From the NCBI GenBank assembly GCA_029858545.1, contig JAOUFA010000192.1:1-6897 (forward strand): DNA of 6,897 bases. Direction: 5' to 3'. Of this stretch, positions 1 through 6,337 are shown piece by piece; the stretch's first letter is position 1, and the number at the start of each line of letters is the position of its first letter. The notes beneath the pieces are model-generated. The model was not told where the DNA came from, made no database searches, and saw only the letters and a program-made list of their open reading frames with translations. Source of the stretch: Betaproteobacteria bacterium. GTDB taxonomy: Bacteria > Pseudomonadota > Gammaproteobacteria > Burkholderiales > SG8-39. The translations under genes and the position numbers were made by a program.

Positions 1-2
1 AG

Positions 3-164
3 CTGCACGATCCGGCGGTATATGAGGAATTTCGCCGCGGCATACCGCTTGGCCGGATCGCCGAACCCGAGGAGATCAAGGGGCTCGCGCTGTTTCTCGC
101 ATCGCCCGCGTCCTCTTACCTCACCGGCGCGGTGATCCCCCTCGACGGCGGGGTGACGGCGTGA
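3..164 (+). CDS. SDR family oxidoreductase, C-terminal end (5' partial)
   Basis: The last 53 codons of a gene that begins before the window, read in the frame that ends at TGA 162-164. The translation carries the classical SDR tail: PLGRIAEPEEIKGLALFLAS, then SSYLTGAVIPLDGG. In this family that stretch forms the last helix and final strand next to the cofactor pocket. The nucleotide-binding motif and the catalytic Ser-Tyr-Lys lie outside the window, so neither substrate nor cofactor preference can be read. It ends 19 bases before the next SDR gene on the same strand, which suggests one transcript. The family call is secure because this C-terminal block is characteristic of classical NAD(P)-dependent alcohol/3-oxoacyl reductases. 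The function within the pathway is unknown. Confidence 0.9.
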   Translation: MHDPAVYEEFRRGIPLGRIAEPEEIKGLALFLASPASSYLTGAVIPLDGGVTA

Positions 165-183
165 GCAAAACCCCGGACAAGAC

Positions 184-1029
184 GTGAAAGACCTGCGGAA
201 CAAGACCGCGATCGTGACCGGCGCGGCGTCGGGAATCGGCGCGGGCATCGCGCAAACGCTCGCCCGGGCCGGAATGAAGGTCGCGCTGCTCGACGTGCAG
301 GAGGCGGCGCTCGACGATCTGCGGCGGCAGATCGAAACCGCAGGCGGCAAGGCGATCGCCGTCGTCACCGACGTGTCCGACGCGGGGTCGGTCGCCGCGG
401 CGGCACGGCGCGCCGAGGAGGCCTTCGGCAACCTCCACGTCGCGGTGAACAATGCCGGCGTGGCGATGCACGGTACGCCGCTCGAGGAGATCGGGCTGGA
501 AGACTGGAACTGGGTCATCGGCGTGAACATCTACGGCGTGGTCCACGGTATCCGCAGCTTCGTGCCGATGCTCAGAAAGCACGGCGAAGGCGGTCACATC
601 GTGAACACCGCTTCGATTGGCGGCCTGCAGATGCGCCCGGGATGGCATACCGGCGCCTATTCGATGACCAAGTACGCGGTGGTCGCGCTCTCCGAGGCGC
701 TCGAGCAGGAGCTCGAAGGAACGGGCATCGGCGTTTCCGTGCTCTGTCCGGCCGCGGTCCGGACCGCGATCTACGATTCGGCGAAGAACCGGCCGGCGCG
801 CCTGGGCGGCCCGTTCCGGCGCGAGCAGCAGCATTTCCTGAAGGACACGATCGCCGACGGGCTCACGCCCCTGCAGGTCGGCGAGCGCGTGCTGCGCGCG
901 ATCCGCGATGAAGAGTTCTTCGTGTTGACCCATTCGGCGCCGCGACCCTGGGTCGAGGCGCGCCACCGCCGCATCATGGATGCGTTTGATCGCATCGCGG
1001 AGATCGAACGTGAGCCGAATGCCGGTTGA
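184..1029 (+). CDS. SDR family NAD(P)-dependent oxidoreductase
   Basis: A complete 281-residue cytoplasmic SDR that should interconvert an alcohol and a carbonyl with NAD(P). Visible motifs are the Rossmann glycine motif TGAASGIG (12-19), D63, NNAG (89-92), N115, S144 and Y159-SMT-K163, so the catalytic tetrad is intact. Asp37 at the end of the second strand (LLDVQ) favours NAD(H) by family rule. The C-terminal part (about 195-281) is longer and more charged than in the 250-residue classical enzymes and lacks the usual LTGxxxxVDGG end. In SDRs this region shapes the substrate pocket. The start is a GTG at 184 with only a weak GGA at 175-177 upstream; the next in-frame Met is past the glycine motif, so GTG is the sensible choice. 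It starts 19 bases after the preceding SDR and its last 20 bases overlap the E1alpha gene. The substrate cannot be told from sequence. Confidence 0.92.
   Translation: MKDLRNKTAIVTGAASGIGAGIAQTLARAGMKVALLDVQEAALDDLRRQIETAGGKAIAVVTDVSDAGSVAAAARRAEEAFGNLHVAVNNAGVAMHGTPLEEIGLEDWNWVIGVNIYGVVHGIRSFVPMLRKHGEGGHIVNTASIGGLQMRPGWHTGAYSMTKYAVVALSEALEQELEGTGIGVSVLCPAAVRTAIYDSAKNRPARLGGPFRREQQHFLKDTIADGLTPLQVGERVLRAIRDEEFFVLTHSAPRPWVEARHRRIMDAFDRIAEIEREPNAG
999..1002 (+). promoter_or_regulatory. Ribosome binding site deciding the E1alpha start
   Basis: GGAG lies inside the 3' end of the upstream SDR gene, 7 bases before GTG 1010. It is too far (16 bases) from ATG 1019 and downstream of ATG 980. It therefore favours the GTG start, and it makes translational coupling with the SDR likely because the two frames overlap here. 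Confidence 0.5.
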
Positions 1030-2020
1030 AGCGCGCGCGCAAATCGACGACGCTCGCCTGATCGCGCTGCTCGAGCGCATGCTGCTCATCCGCCGCGTCG
1101 AGGAGCGTCTGGGCGAGGAATTCAAGGCGGGCAGTCTCCCCGGCGGGGTGCACCTGTATATCGGCGAAGAGGCCATCGCCGTGGGCGTCTGCGCGCAGCT
1201 CGCCGACACCGACTGGATCGCGAGCACGCATCGCGGCCACGGCCATTTTCTCGCCAAGGGCGGCGACCCGAAGGCGATGGTGGCGGAGATCTATGGCCGC
1301 AAGACGGGCATCTGCCGCGGCATGGGTGGATCGATGCACGTCGCCGATGTGTCCAAGGGCATCCTCGGCGCCAACGGCATCGTCGGCGCGGGCATTTCGC
1401 TGATGACCGGCGCGGCGCTCGCCGCGCAACTCGACGGCCAGGGCGCGGTCGCGGTGTGTTTCTTCGGCGACGGCGCGGCGGGGCAGGGCGTGCTGATGGA
1501 GGCGCTCAACGTCGGCGCGCTGTGGAAGCTGCCGCTCGTGCTGGTGTGCGAGAACAACGGCTACTCCGAATATACCCGGGGCGACGCGGTCACCGCAGGC
1601 GTGATCGCCGACCGCGCCAAACCCTACGGCGTGCCGGGGGTGGTCATCGACGGCAACGACATCTTCGAAGTCTGGCAGGCCACCGCCGCCGCGCTCGGCC
1701 GCGCGCGCCGCGGGCAAGGTCCGACCCTGATCGAGGCTCGCACCTACCGCATGCGCGGACACATCGAAGCCGAAGCGGCGTTTCTGCAGGGCGGCACGTA
1801 TCGCTCGCAGGAGGAAATCGAACATTGGAAGCAACACGATCCGATCGACCGGCTCGCGCGCGGGCTTCAGGCCGACCGAGTCATCGACAGCGATGCGCTG
1901 GCGCGCATCGAGCAGCGCATCGGCGCGCAGGTGCAGGGCGCATTCGAGTTCGCCGAGCAAAGCGAATTGCCCGACATCGCGCAGGTCTCCGAGTACATGT
2001 TTTCCGGCCAGCGGCCGTAG
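1010..2020 (+). CDS. TPP-dependent dehydrogenase E1 component, alpha subunit (acetoin/pyruvate dehydrogenase type)
   Basis: Alpha chain of a heterotetrameric E1 that uses thiamine diphosphate to decarboxylate a 2-oxo acid or cleave an alpha-hydroxyketone such as acetoin, then passes the acyl group to a lipoyl arm. The 336-residue protein has the usual E1alpha length. It shows THRGHGH (73-79), GGSMHVAD (106-113), GANGIVGAGI (120-129), the TPP/Mg motif GDGAAGQG (153-160) followed by ENN (181-183), and YRMRGH (246-251). The loop after RGH reads IEAEAAF, which resembles acetoin dehydrogenase alpha chains (known pattern RGHFEGD) rather than the GHSMSD loop of pyruvate dehydrogenase. This is suggestive, not proof. 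I chose GTG 1010 because GGAG at 999-1002 sits 7 bases upstream. ATG 980 (346 aa) and ATG 1019 (333 aa) are alternatives with poorer spacing. The gene overlaps the SDR upstream by 20 bases and precedes its beta partner by 12. Confidence 0.93.
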   Translation: MSRMPVEARAQIDDARLIALLERMLLIRRVEERLGEEFKAGSLPGGVHLYIGEEAIAVGVCAQLADTDWIASTHRGHGHFLAKGGDPKAMVAEIYGRKTGICRGMGGSMHVADVSKGILGANGIVGAGISLMTGAALAAQLDGQGAVAVCFFGDGAAGQGVLMEALNVGALWKLPLVLVCENNGYSEYTRGDAVTAGVIADRAKPYGVPGVVIDGNDIFEVWQATAAALGRARRGQGPTLIEARTYRMRGHIEAEAAFLQGGTYRSQEEIEHWKQHDPIDRLARGLQADRVIDSDALARIEQRIGAQVQGAFEFAEQSELPDIAQVSEYMFSGQRP

Positions 2021-2032
2021 CGGGGACGGCGC

Positions 2033-3016
2033 ATGGCCAGGCAACGCATCATCCAGGCAGTCAACGACGCGCTGATCGAGGAGATGGCGCGCGACCCGAA
2101 AGTGATCCTGTTCGGCGAAGACGTCGAGATCGGACTGTTCGGCGATACGCGGAGCCTGCACGCGAAGTTCGGCCCGGCGCGGGTGCGCAACACCCCGATA
2201 TCCGAGAACCTCCTCACCGGCATGGCGGTCGGCGCCGCGGCCGCCGGGTATCGGGTGATCGCCCACCTGATGTTCGCCAACTTCATTTATACCGGTTTCG
2301 ACTCGATCGCGAACCAGGCAGCGAAGCTGCGCTTCATGACCGGCGGACAGCTGCGTCTGCCGATCACCTATATCGCCGTCTACGGAGGCGGCAAGTCGAT
2401 CGCGGCGCAACACTCGGATACCCCCTATCCGCTGCTGATGAATCTCGGCGGAATCAACGTCGTCGTGCCGTCCTCGCCCGCCGACGCGAAGGGACTGCTC
2501 AAGGCGTCGATCCGCAACGACAACCCGACTTTCTTCCTGCAGGCCGGCGGGCGCGGCGGCGAGCAGGGTGAAGTACCCGAGGGCGAGTACCTGACGCCGC
2601 TCGGTCAGGCCGAAGTCAAGCGTGGCGGCACCGATGCGACGATCGTCGCGATCGGCGCGATGCTGCGTCCGGCGCTGCGCGCCGCGGAATCCCTGCAAAA
2701 GGAATCCGGCCTGAGCGTCGAAGTCGTCGATCCGCGCAGCCTGGTGCCGCTCGACGAGGCGACGATCCTCGCCTCGGTCGCGAAGACCGGGCGACTGGTC
2801 GTGGTCGACGAGGCGCGCGACCGGTGCAGCGCCGCAAGCCATATCGCCGCGGTCGTCTGCGACAAGGGTTTCGCATCGCTGCGCGCGCCGGTGAAACGCG
2901 TGACCGTTGCCGACGTGGCGATGCCCTACGCGCCGTCGCTCGAGAAACTCGTCTTCCCCGACACGCAGCGCATCGCCGCGGCGGTCACGGAGGTGATGCA
3001 ATATGGCCGGTCCTGA
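2033..3016 (+). CDS. TPP-dependent dehydrogenase E1 component, beta subunit
   Basis: Beta chain of the E1 heterotetramer, a transketolase-like fold that completes the TPP site together with alpha and drives reductive acylation of the lipoyl group. The 327-residue length is typical. Visible features are FGEDV (27-31), TPISEN (54-59) with Glu58 at the position that activates the cofactor aminopyrimidine, SIANQAAKLRFMTGGQ (91-106), AAQHSD (124-129) with the conserved active-site His127, SSPADAKGLLKASI (147-160), and the C-terminal transketolase-domain signatures DPRSLVPLD (233-241) and VVVDEA (256-261). ATG 2033 has GGGGA at 2022-2026, 6 bases upstream, and starts 12 bases after the alpha stop. 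Its stop TGA overlaps the Shine-Dalgarno sequence of the lipoyl gene. It resembles AcoB and PdhB. The substrate is not determined by these motifs. Confidence 0.94.
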   Translation: MARQRIIQAVNDALIEEMARDPKVILFGEDVEIGLFGDTRSLHAKFGPARVRNTPISENLLTGMAVGAAAAGYRVIAHLMFANFIYTGFDSIANQAAKLRFMTGGQLRLPITYIAVYGGGKSIAAQHSDTPYPLLMNLGGINVVVPSSPADAKGLLKASIRNDNPTFFLQAGGRGGEQGEVPEGEYLTPLGQAEVKRGGTDATIVAIGAMLRPALRAAESLQKESGLSVEVVDPRSLVPLDEATILASVAKTGRLVVVDEARDRCSAASHIAAVVCDKGFASLRAPVKRVTVADVAMPYAPSLEKLVFPDTQRIAAAVTEVMQYGRS

Positions 3017-3025
3017 GGAGCACCC

Positions 3026-3265
3026 ATGAAGGTCGGTCTCAAGCTGGCGCGCGTCGGCATGAACATGGAGGAGGCGACCATTACCAGGTGGCGCAAGAAG
3101 GCGGGCGACCCCTTCAGGAAGGGCGAGCCGCTGTACGACATCGAAACCGAGAAAGTGACGATGGAGGTGGAGGCGCCCTGCGACGGAATCCTGCTCGAAC
3201 CCCACGTCGCCGAAGGCGACAACGCAGAAGTGGGGCAGGTGGTATGCACGATCGAGCAGGACTGA
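3026..3265 (+). CDS. Free-standing lipoyl (biotin/lipoyl attachment) domain protein
   Basis: A 79-residue protein made of exactly one lipoyl domain. The fold is readable from end to end: an N-terminal strand, GMNMEEATITRW (11-22), KKAGDPFRKGEPLYDIE (24-40), the attachment hairpin ETEKVTMEVEAP (40-51) with Lys43 as the predicted lipoylation site, then DGILLEPHVAEGD (53-65) and VGQVVCTIE (69-77). In known complexes this domain is the N-terminus of the E2 acyltransferase, followed by a linker, a subunit-binding domain and a catalytic core of over 200 residues. None of those follows here: a TGA ends the gene and the downstream frame shows no E2 motif. ATG 3026 has GAGGAG at 3015-3020, 5 bases upstream, overlapping the E1beta stop. 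Its position suggests it is the acyl acceptor for the E1 pair. The ETEKV context favours lipoate over biotin (biotin sites are usually MKM), but modification is inferred. Confidence 0.9.
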   Translation: MKVGLKLARVGMNMEEATITRWRKKAGDPFRKGEPLYDIETEKVTMEVEAPCDGILLEPHVAEGDNAEVGQVVCTIEQD

Positions 3266-3314
3266 AGAGAAAGAGGGATTCCCGGCCGTGGCACTTGCCT
3301 GGGCGTTTTCGCGA

Positions 3315-3380
3315 TTCACCGATCTCCGGCCGCCGAACGGTTGCGTTTTGTGCAATGGTTCAGCAGCCGGAGACCGTGAA
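3315..3380. other. Long imperfect stem-loop after the E1/lipoyl operon; possible terminator or extragenic palindrome
   Basis: The arms pair nearly from end to end around a 5-base loop at 3346-3350. From outside in: TTCAC (3315-3319) with GTGAA (3376-3380); TCTCCGGC (3323-3330) with GCCGGAGA (3366-3373); GC (3332-3333) with GC (3363-3364); GAAC (3335-3338) with GTTC (3358-3361); TTGCG (3341-3345) with TGCAA (3351-3355, the last pair G-U). Counting one more G-U pair (3340/3356), this gives about 25 pairs by hand count, broken only by small mismatches and a 3/2 internal loop. It begins 49 bases after the lipoyl stop codon. No T-run follows on the plus strand, so it is not a textbook intrinsic terminator. 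A U-less terminator, a 3'-end stabiliser or a repeated extragenic palindrome would all fit. The stem itself is clear; the role is inference. Confidence 0.6.
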
Positions 3381-3493
3381 CGCAGCCAATCCCCCGCACG
3401 GGACGATCGAGATCGCGAGTGTCGGTCGATGCTCACCTCGCCATGGCGCACAGCGGCAGGAAGCGCCACCGCGCGCAATGGAAAGATCGGTGA
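3316..3493. repeat. Ten-base perfect inverted repeat spanning the intergenic region
   Basis: TCACCGATCT at 3316-3325 and AGATCGGTGA at 3484-3493 are exact reverse complements, 158 bases apart. The left copy is part of the 5' arm of the stem-loop at 3315-3380, so in RNA the two pairings would exclude each other. In DNA the two copies look like ends of a small element of 178 bases, but I see no direct duplication flanking them. No transposase is present. The repeat is certain; any function is speculative. The interval also holds a smaller hairpin, TGGCGC (3444-3449) with GCGCCA (3463-3468), and a 10-base palindrome, CGCCATGGCG (3439-3448). Confidence 0.4.
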
Positions 3494-3503
3494 CATGCAA
3501 GAC

Positions 3504-3513
3504 CGTCCGGACG
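3504..3513. promoter_or_regulatory. Ten-base palindrome upstream of the third SDR (weak operator candidate)
   Basis: CGTCCGGACG is a perfect palindrome centred about 54 bases before the ATG at 3563, a reasonable place for a regulator to bind. Palindromes of this length arise by chance in GC-rich DNA, no convincing -35/-10 pair was found beside it, and no regulator gene is in the window. It is recorded as a site to compare with homologous loci. Confidence 0.15.
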
Positions 3514-3562
3514 AGCGCTGTTCAAACAACGCCGCGCCTATCAACCAGACAGGGGGCACCCG

Positions 3563-4336
3563 ATGATCTCCAACGATCTCTTCGACCTGCATGATCGCGT
3601 CGCGATCGTCACCGGCGGCAACGGCGGTATCGGTTTCGGCATCGCCGAGGGCCTCGCTGGCGCGGGAGCCGGTGTCGTGATCGCCGCGCGCAAGCGCGCG
3701 AAGAGCGACGCGGCGGCGCAGAAACTCACCGGCCTGGGCGCGCAGGCGATCGCGGTCGAAGCCGACGTGACGCAACCTCGCGACTGGGGACTCATCGTGC
3801 AGAAGACCCTCGACCGGTTCGGCAGGATCGACATCCTCGTCAACAATGCCGGCGTGCTGCTGGGCAAGCCCCCGGAATCGTATTCACTCGAGGAATGGCG
3901 CTCGATCATCGACACCAATCTCACCGGCGCGTTCATCGGCGCGCAGACCGTGTTCCCGGAAATGAAGCGGCAGGGCGCGGGCAAGATCATCAATATCGCC
4001 TCGCTCACCGCGAGCTTCGGCAGTCCGTTCAACGTCCCCTATACCGCGAGCAAGGGCGGCATCCTGCAACTCACGCGCGGCCTCGCCACGGCGTGGGCGA
4101 CGCACAACATTCAGGTCAACGCGATATCACCGGGCTGGATCGATACCGATCTGGCGGCGGGGGTGCGCGCACGCGTGCCCAATTTCGATGAAAGGGTCGT
4201 CGCGCGTACGCCCGCGGGCCGCTGGGGACGTCCGACGGACTTCGCCGGCGTCGCGGTACTGCTCGCGAGCCGCGCATCGGACTTCATCACCGGCGCGGAG
4301 ATTCCGGTGGACGGCGGATACTCGATTCAGCTCTGA
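3563..4336 (+). CDS. SDR family oxidoreductase (glucose/gluconate dehydrogenase-like classical SDR)
   Basis: A complete 257-residue classical SDR, the usual family length, cytoplasmic. All catalytic parts are present: TGGNGGIG (17-24), D68, NNAG (94-97), N119, S147, Y160-TAS-K164, then the ISPGWIDTDL segment (188-197) and the C-terminal GRPTDFAGVAVLLAS and ITGAEIPVDGGYSIQL. The second strand ends AARK (41-44) rather than in Asp, so Arg43 suggests NADP(H), in contrast to Asp37 of the SDR at 184-1029. The general look (LFDLHDRVAIVTGG start) resembles sugar-acid and 3-oxoacyl SDRs, but substrate calls in this family are unreliable. ATG 3563 has a strong AGGGGG at 3551-3556, 6 bases upstream. It is separated from the E1/lipoyl genes by a 297-base non-coding gap, so it may have its own promoter. 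It converges with the TRAP permease gene, 50 bases between the stops. Confidence 0.93.
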   Translation: MISNDLFDLHDRVAIVTGGNGGIGFGIAEGLAGAGAGVVIAARKRAKSDAAAQKLTGLGAQAIAVEADVTQPRDWGLIVQKTLDRFGRIDILVNNAGVLLGKPPESYSLEEWRSIIDTNLTGAFIGAQTVFPEMKRQGAGKIINIASLTASFGSPFNVPYTASKGGILQLTRGLATAWATHNIQVNAISPGWIDTDLAAGVRARVPNFDERVVARTPAGRWGRPTDFAGVAVLLASRASDFITGAEIPVDGGYSIQL

Positions 4337-4338
4337 AT
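4325..4338. terminator. Short dyad at the convergent gene junction (weak terminator candidate)
   Basis: ATTCAG (4325-4330) and CTGAAT (4333-4338) are exact reverse complements spanning the SDR stop codon, giving a 5-pair stem with a GCTC loop. The stem is short and AT-rich and no T-run follows on either strand. The 50-base gap between the convergent stops shows no better hairpin by eye, so termination here may be Rho-dependent or involve overlapping transcripts. Confidence 0.15.
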
Positions 4339-4386
4339 ATTCTCGGCCACGCGTCGCCTCGCGCGATGACCGGTGACCGGACGCAC

Positions 4387-6321
4387 TCAGACCCGGGCGG
4401 GCTTCAGTCTCGAGGCGAGCAGAAATTCATAGGCGACCAGCCCGATGCCGATCGCCGCGCCGGCGATATTCAGCCACAGCACGGTTCCGGATACCTGGTG
4501 GGGCAGCATCAGCAGCACCCCGGCAGCGAAGAATGCGGTGCGTCGCGCGATGCCCAGCATGCGCATGCCATAGCCGGCCATCGCCGCGCAGATGAGCCAG
4601 ATGCCCGCGAGCGAAGTCAGCACGACGACGACGATATCGGCAACGCTTCCCTTCAGCAGGATCGCCGGCGAATAAACGAACAGGAACGGAACGATGTACG
4701 CGACCCAGCCAAAGCGCATCGCCGTCCAGCCGGTCGCCATTGAAGGCGCCCCGGCGATCGCCGCGGCGACATAGGCCGCGGGCGCCACCGGTGGCGTGAT
4801 CAGCGACATCATGCCGAAGTACAGGATGAACATATGCGCGGCGAGCGGCAGGATGCCGACCTTGACCAGTGCCGGGGCCACCAGGATCGCGAGCATCACG
4901 TACACCCCGAGCGTGGGCAGGCCCATGCCAAGAACGATGCTCACCAGCGCCGCGAGCGCGAGCAGCAGCAGCAGGTTCTGACCGCCGAGATTGACCAGAT
5001 ACGCCGCGAAGGCGAAAGCCAGCCCGCTGATCTGAAACAGTCCCATGATCAGGCCGGCCGCAGCCGAAATCACCACGATCTCGCATACCCCGACCCCGGT
5101 CTCGAAAATGGCGTCCCGCACATCCTTCAATTTCATGCGCCGCCCCGAATAGCCGAAGGCGAGGCCGAACACGATGATGATTGCGGCGGCGTACATCGCC
5201 GCGAGTTCGGGTTCCGAATTCAGAATGAACAGCGCCCCGACGAGTACGGCAAACGGGGCAATGAAGATCCAGCCGGCCGCGAGCACCGGCAGCACGCGCG
5301 GAATCTGGTCCACCGGCACCTTGCCGAATCCATGGCGCGCGGCCTCGAGGTCGGCCTGGATGAACAGCGCGGCATAGTAGAGCACCGAGGGCAGGATCGC
5401 GGCGATCGCCACTTCCTTGTACGGCAGCTGCAGAAAGTCGGCCATCACGAATGCCACCGCGCCCATCACCGGCGGCATCAACTGGCCGCCGTTCGAGGCG
5501 CAGGCCTCGACCGCGGCCGCGAGGCGCGCCGGCATGCCCGACTTCTTCATCAGCGGAATGGTGACCACGCCGACCGCCACGGCGTTGGCCGCGGCGATAC
5601 CCGAGATCATGCCGAACAAGCTCGAACCGACCACCGCGATCTTCGCCGCTCCGCCGCGGCGCCGGCCCATCAGCGCGATCGCGATGTCGTTGAAGAACTC
5701 CGAGCCGTGCGAGCGCATCAGCAACTGCCCCATCAGCACGAAGGGGATCACCACGATGACGGTGATCTGCAGCACCAGTCCGAGCACACCGTTGTTGTCG
5801 AGTCCGAGGTAGACGAGCATATCGGTCCAATCCACCTTGTGGGTTCCCAGTTGTCCGGGGACCAGATGACCGACCAGCACATAGGCGACGATCAGCAGCA
5901 CGATGACCACCAGCGAGTAGCCGATCGTGCGCCGCACGCCTTCGATGGTGAGTCCGAACAGGGCGATGGCGAGAGGCAGCGTCTCCGCGGTCACCGAGCC
6001 GGCCAGTCCGGTCAACCTCGGAAACTCGTACGCCACATAGCCGCAGGCGGCCAGCGAGACCAGCGCAAACAGGTAGTCGTACCAGGGCACCGAAGTCTTG
6101 CTGGTGTCGCGCCGCGCCGGGAAGCGCAGGTACATCAGTGCGAGGCATATGCCGTAGATGCCCGCGAGAAACTGCTCGGGGAACAAAACCAGTCCCACGA
6201 CCCGGAACAGGTCGAGCGACCAGGCGACCGAACCCAGCGTCAGCAGCGCAGCGAGCGCCTGCTGCACGCGCCGCGCCGCCCGCGAGCCGCCCGCCGGCAG
6301 CTCCGGACTTATTTCGGACAC
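4387..6321 (-). CDS. TRAP transporter permease, fused 4TM/12TM type (DctQM-like, TAXI family)
   Basis: A 644-residue inner-membrane protein that moves a substrate delivered by the periplasmic TAXI protein, driven by an ion gradient. Hydrophobic segments run the whole length: a small-subunit-like N-terminal part (about 20-155), then a DctM-like large domain. Family motifs visible are GMISGIAAANA (237-247), ASNGGQLMPPVMG (275-287), GMGLPTLGVY (465-474) and LITPPVAPAAY (507-517); the GGQ-MPPVMG block is typical of TAXI-linked permeases. The length fits the 4TM/12TM fusion family. The reading frame stays open far upstream, inside the TAXI gene, but that extension is arginine/serine-rich and unrelated to permeases. 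I chose GTG at 6321, 16 bases after the TAXI stop; its ribosome binding site is poor, so reinitiation after the TAXI gene is plausible. A second GTG 18 codons further in (Val19) is an alternative. The substrate is unknown. Confidence 0.92.
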   Translation of the reverse strand: MSEISPELPAGGSRAARRVQQALAALLTLGSVAWSLDLFRVVGLVLFPEQFLAGIYGICLALMYLRFPARRDTSKTSVPWYDYLFALVSLAACGYVAYEFPRLTGLAGSVTAETLPLAIALFGLTIEGVRRTIGYSLVVIVLLIVAYVLVGHLVPGQLGTHKVDWTDMLVYLGLDNNGVLGLVLQITVIVVIPFVLMGQLLMRSHGSEFFNDIAIALMGRRRGGAAKIAVVGSSLFGMISGIAAANAVAVGVVTIPLMKKSGMPARLAAAVEACASNGGQLMPPVMGAVAFVMADFLQLPYKEVAIAAILPSVLYYAALFIQADLEAARHGFGKVPVDQIPRVLPVLAAGWIFIAPFAVLVGALFILNSEPELAAMYAAAIIIVFGLAFGYSGRRMKLKDVRDAIFETGVGVCEIVVISAAAGLIMGLFQISGLAFAFAAYLVNLGGQNLLLLLALAALVSIVLGMGLPTLGVYVMLAILVAPALVKVGILPLAAHMFILYFGMMSLITPPVAPAAYVAAAIAGAPSMATGWTAMRFGWVAYIVPFLFVYSPAILLKGSVADIVVVVLTSLAGIWLICAAMAGYGMRMLGIARRTAFFAAGVLLMLPHQVSGTVLWLNIAGAAIGIGLVAYEFLLASRLKPARV

Positions 6322-6337
6322 GTGTTGCTTGCTCGCG

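Noticed and set aside
121..1257. A 378-codon minus-strand open frame over the second SDR
   Set aside because: Antisense to a complete SDR with all catalytic motifs; low-complexity Arg/Asp/His-rich translation.
1456..2571. A 371-codon plus-strand open frame crossing E1alpha and E1beta
   Set aside because: A different frame of two confirmed genes; the translation is almost entirely Arg/Ala/Gly/Pro without a domain.
3266..3376. A remnant of an E2 subunit-binding domain after the lipoyl stop (same frame reads RSPAAERLRF)
   Set aside because: The short likeness to the start of a subunit-binding domain does not continue; no glycine-rich GTG..GR block or catalytic core follows before the next stop, so a broken E2 is not supported.
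3288..3566. A possible 92-residue protein in the gap after the lipoyl gene
   Set aside because: GTG start with poor ribosome binding site spacing, no recognisable domain, and it runs through the long stem-loop and into the start of the next gene. More likely chance.
974..3775. A 933-codon open reading frame on the minus strand
   Set aside because: It lies wholly antisense to well-supported E1alpha, E1beta and lipoyl genes, and its translation is Arg/Ala/His/Asp-rich without any recognisable domain. Long antisense frames are a by-product of GC-rich codon use.
4337..4386. A strong bidirectional terminator between the convergent genes
   Set aside because: Only a 5-6 pair dyad at the edge and trivial CCGG repeats were found, with no T-run on either strand.
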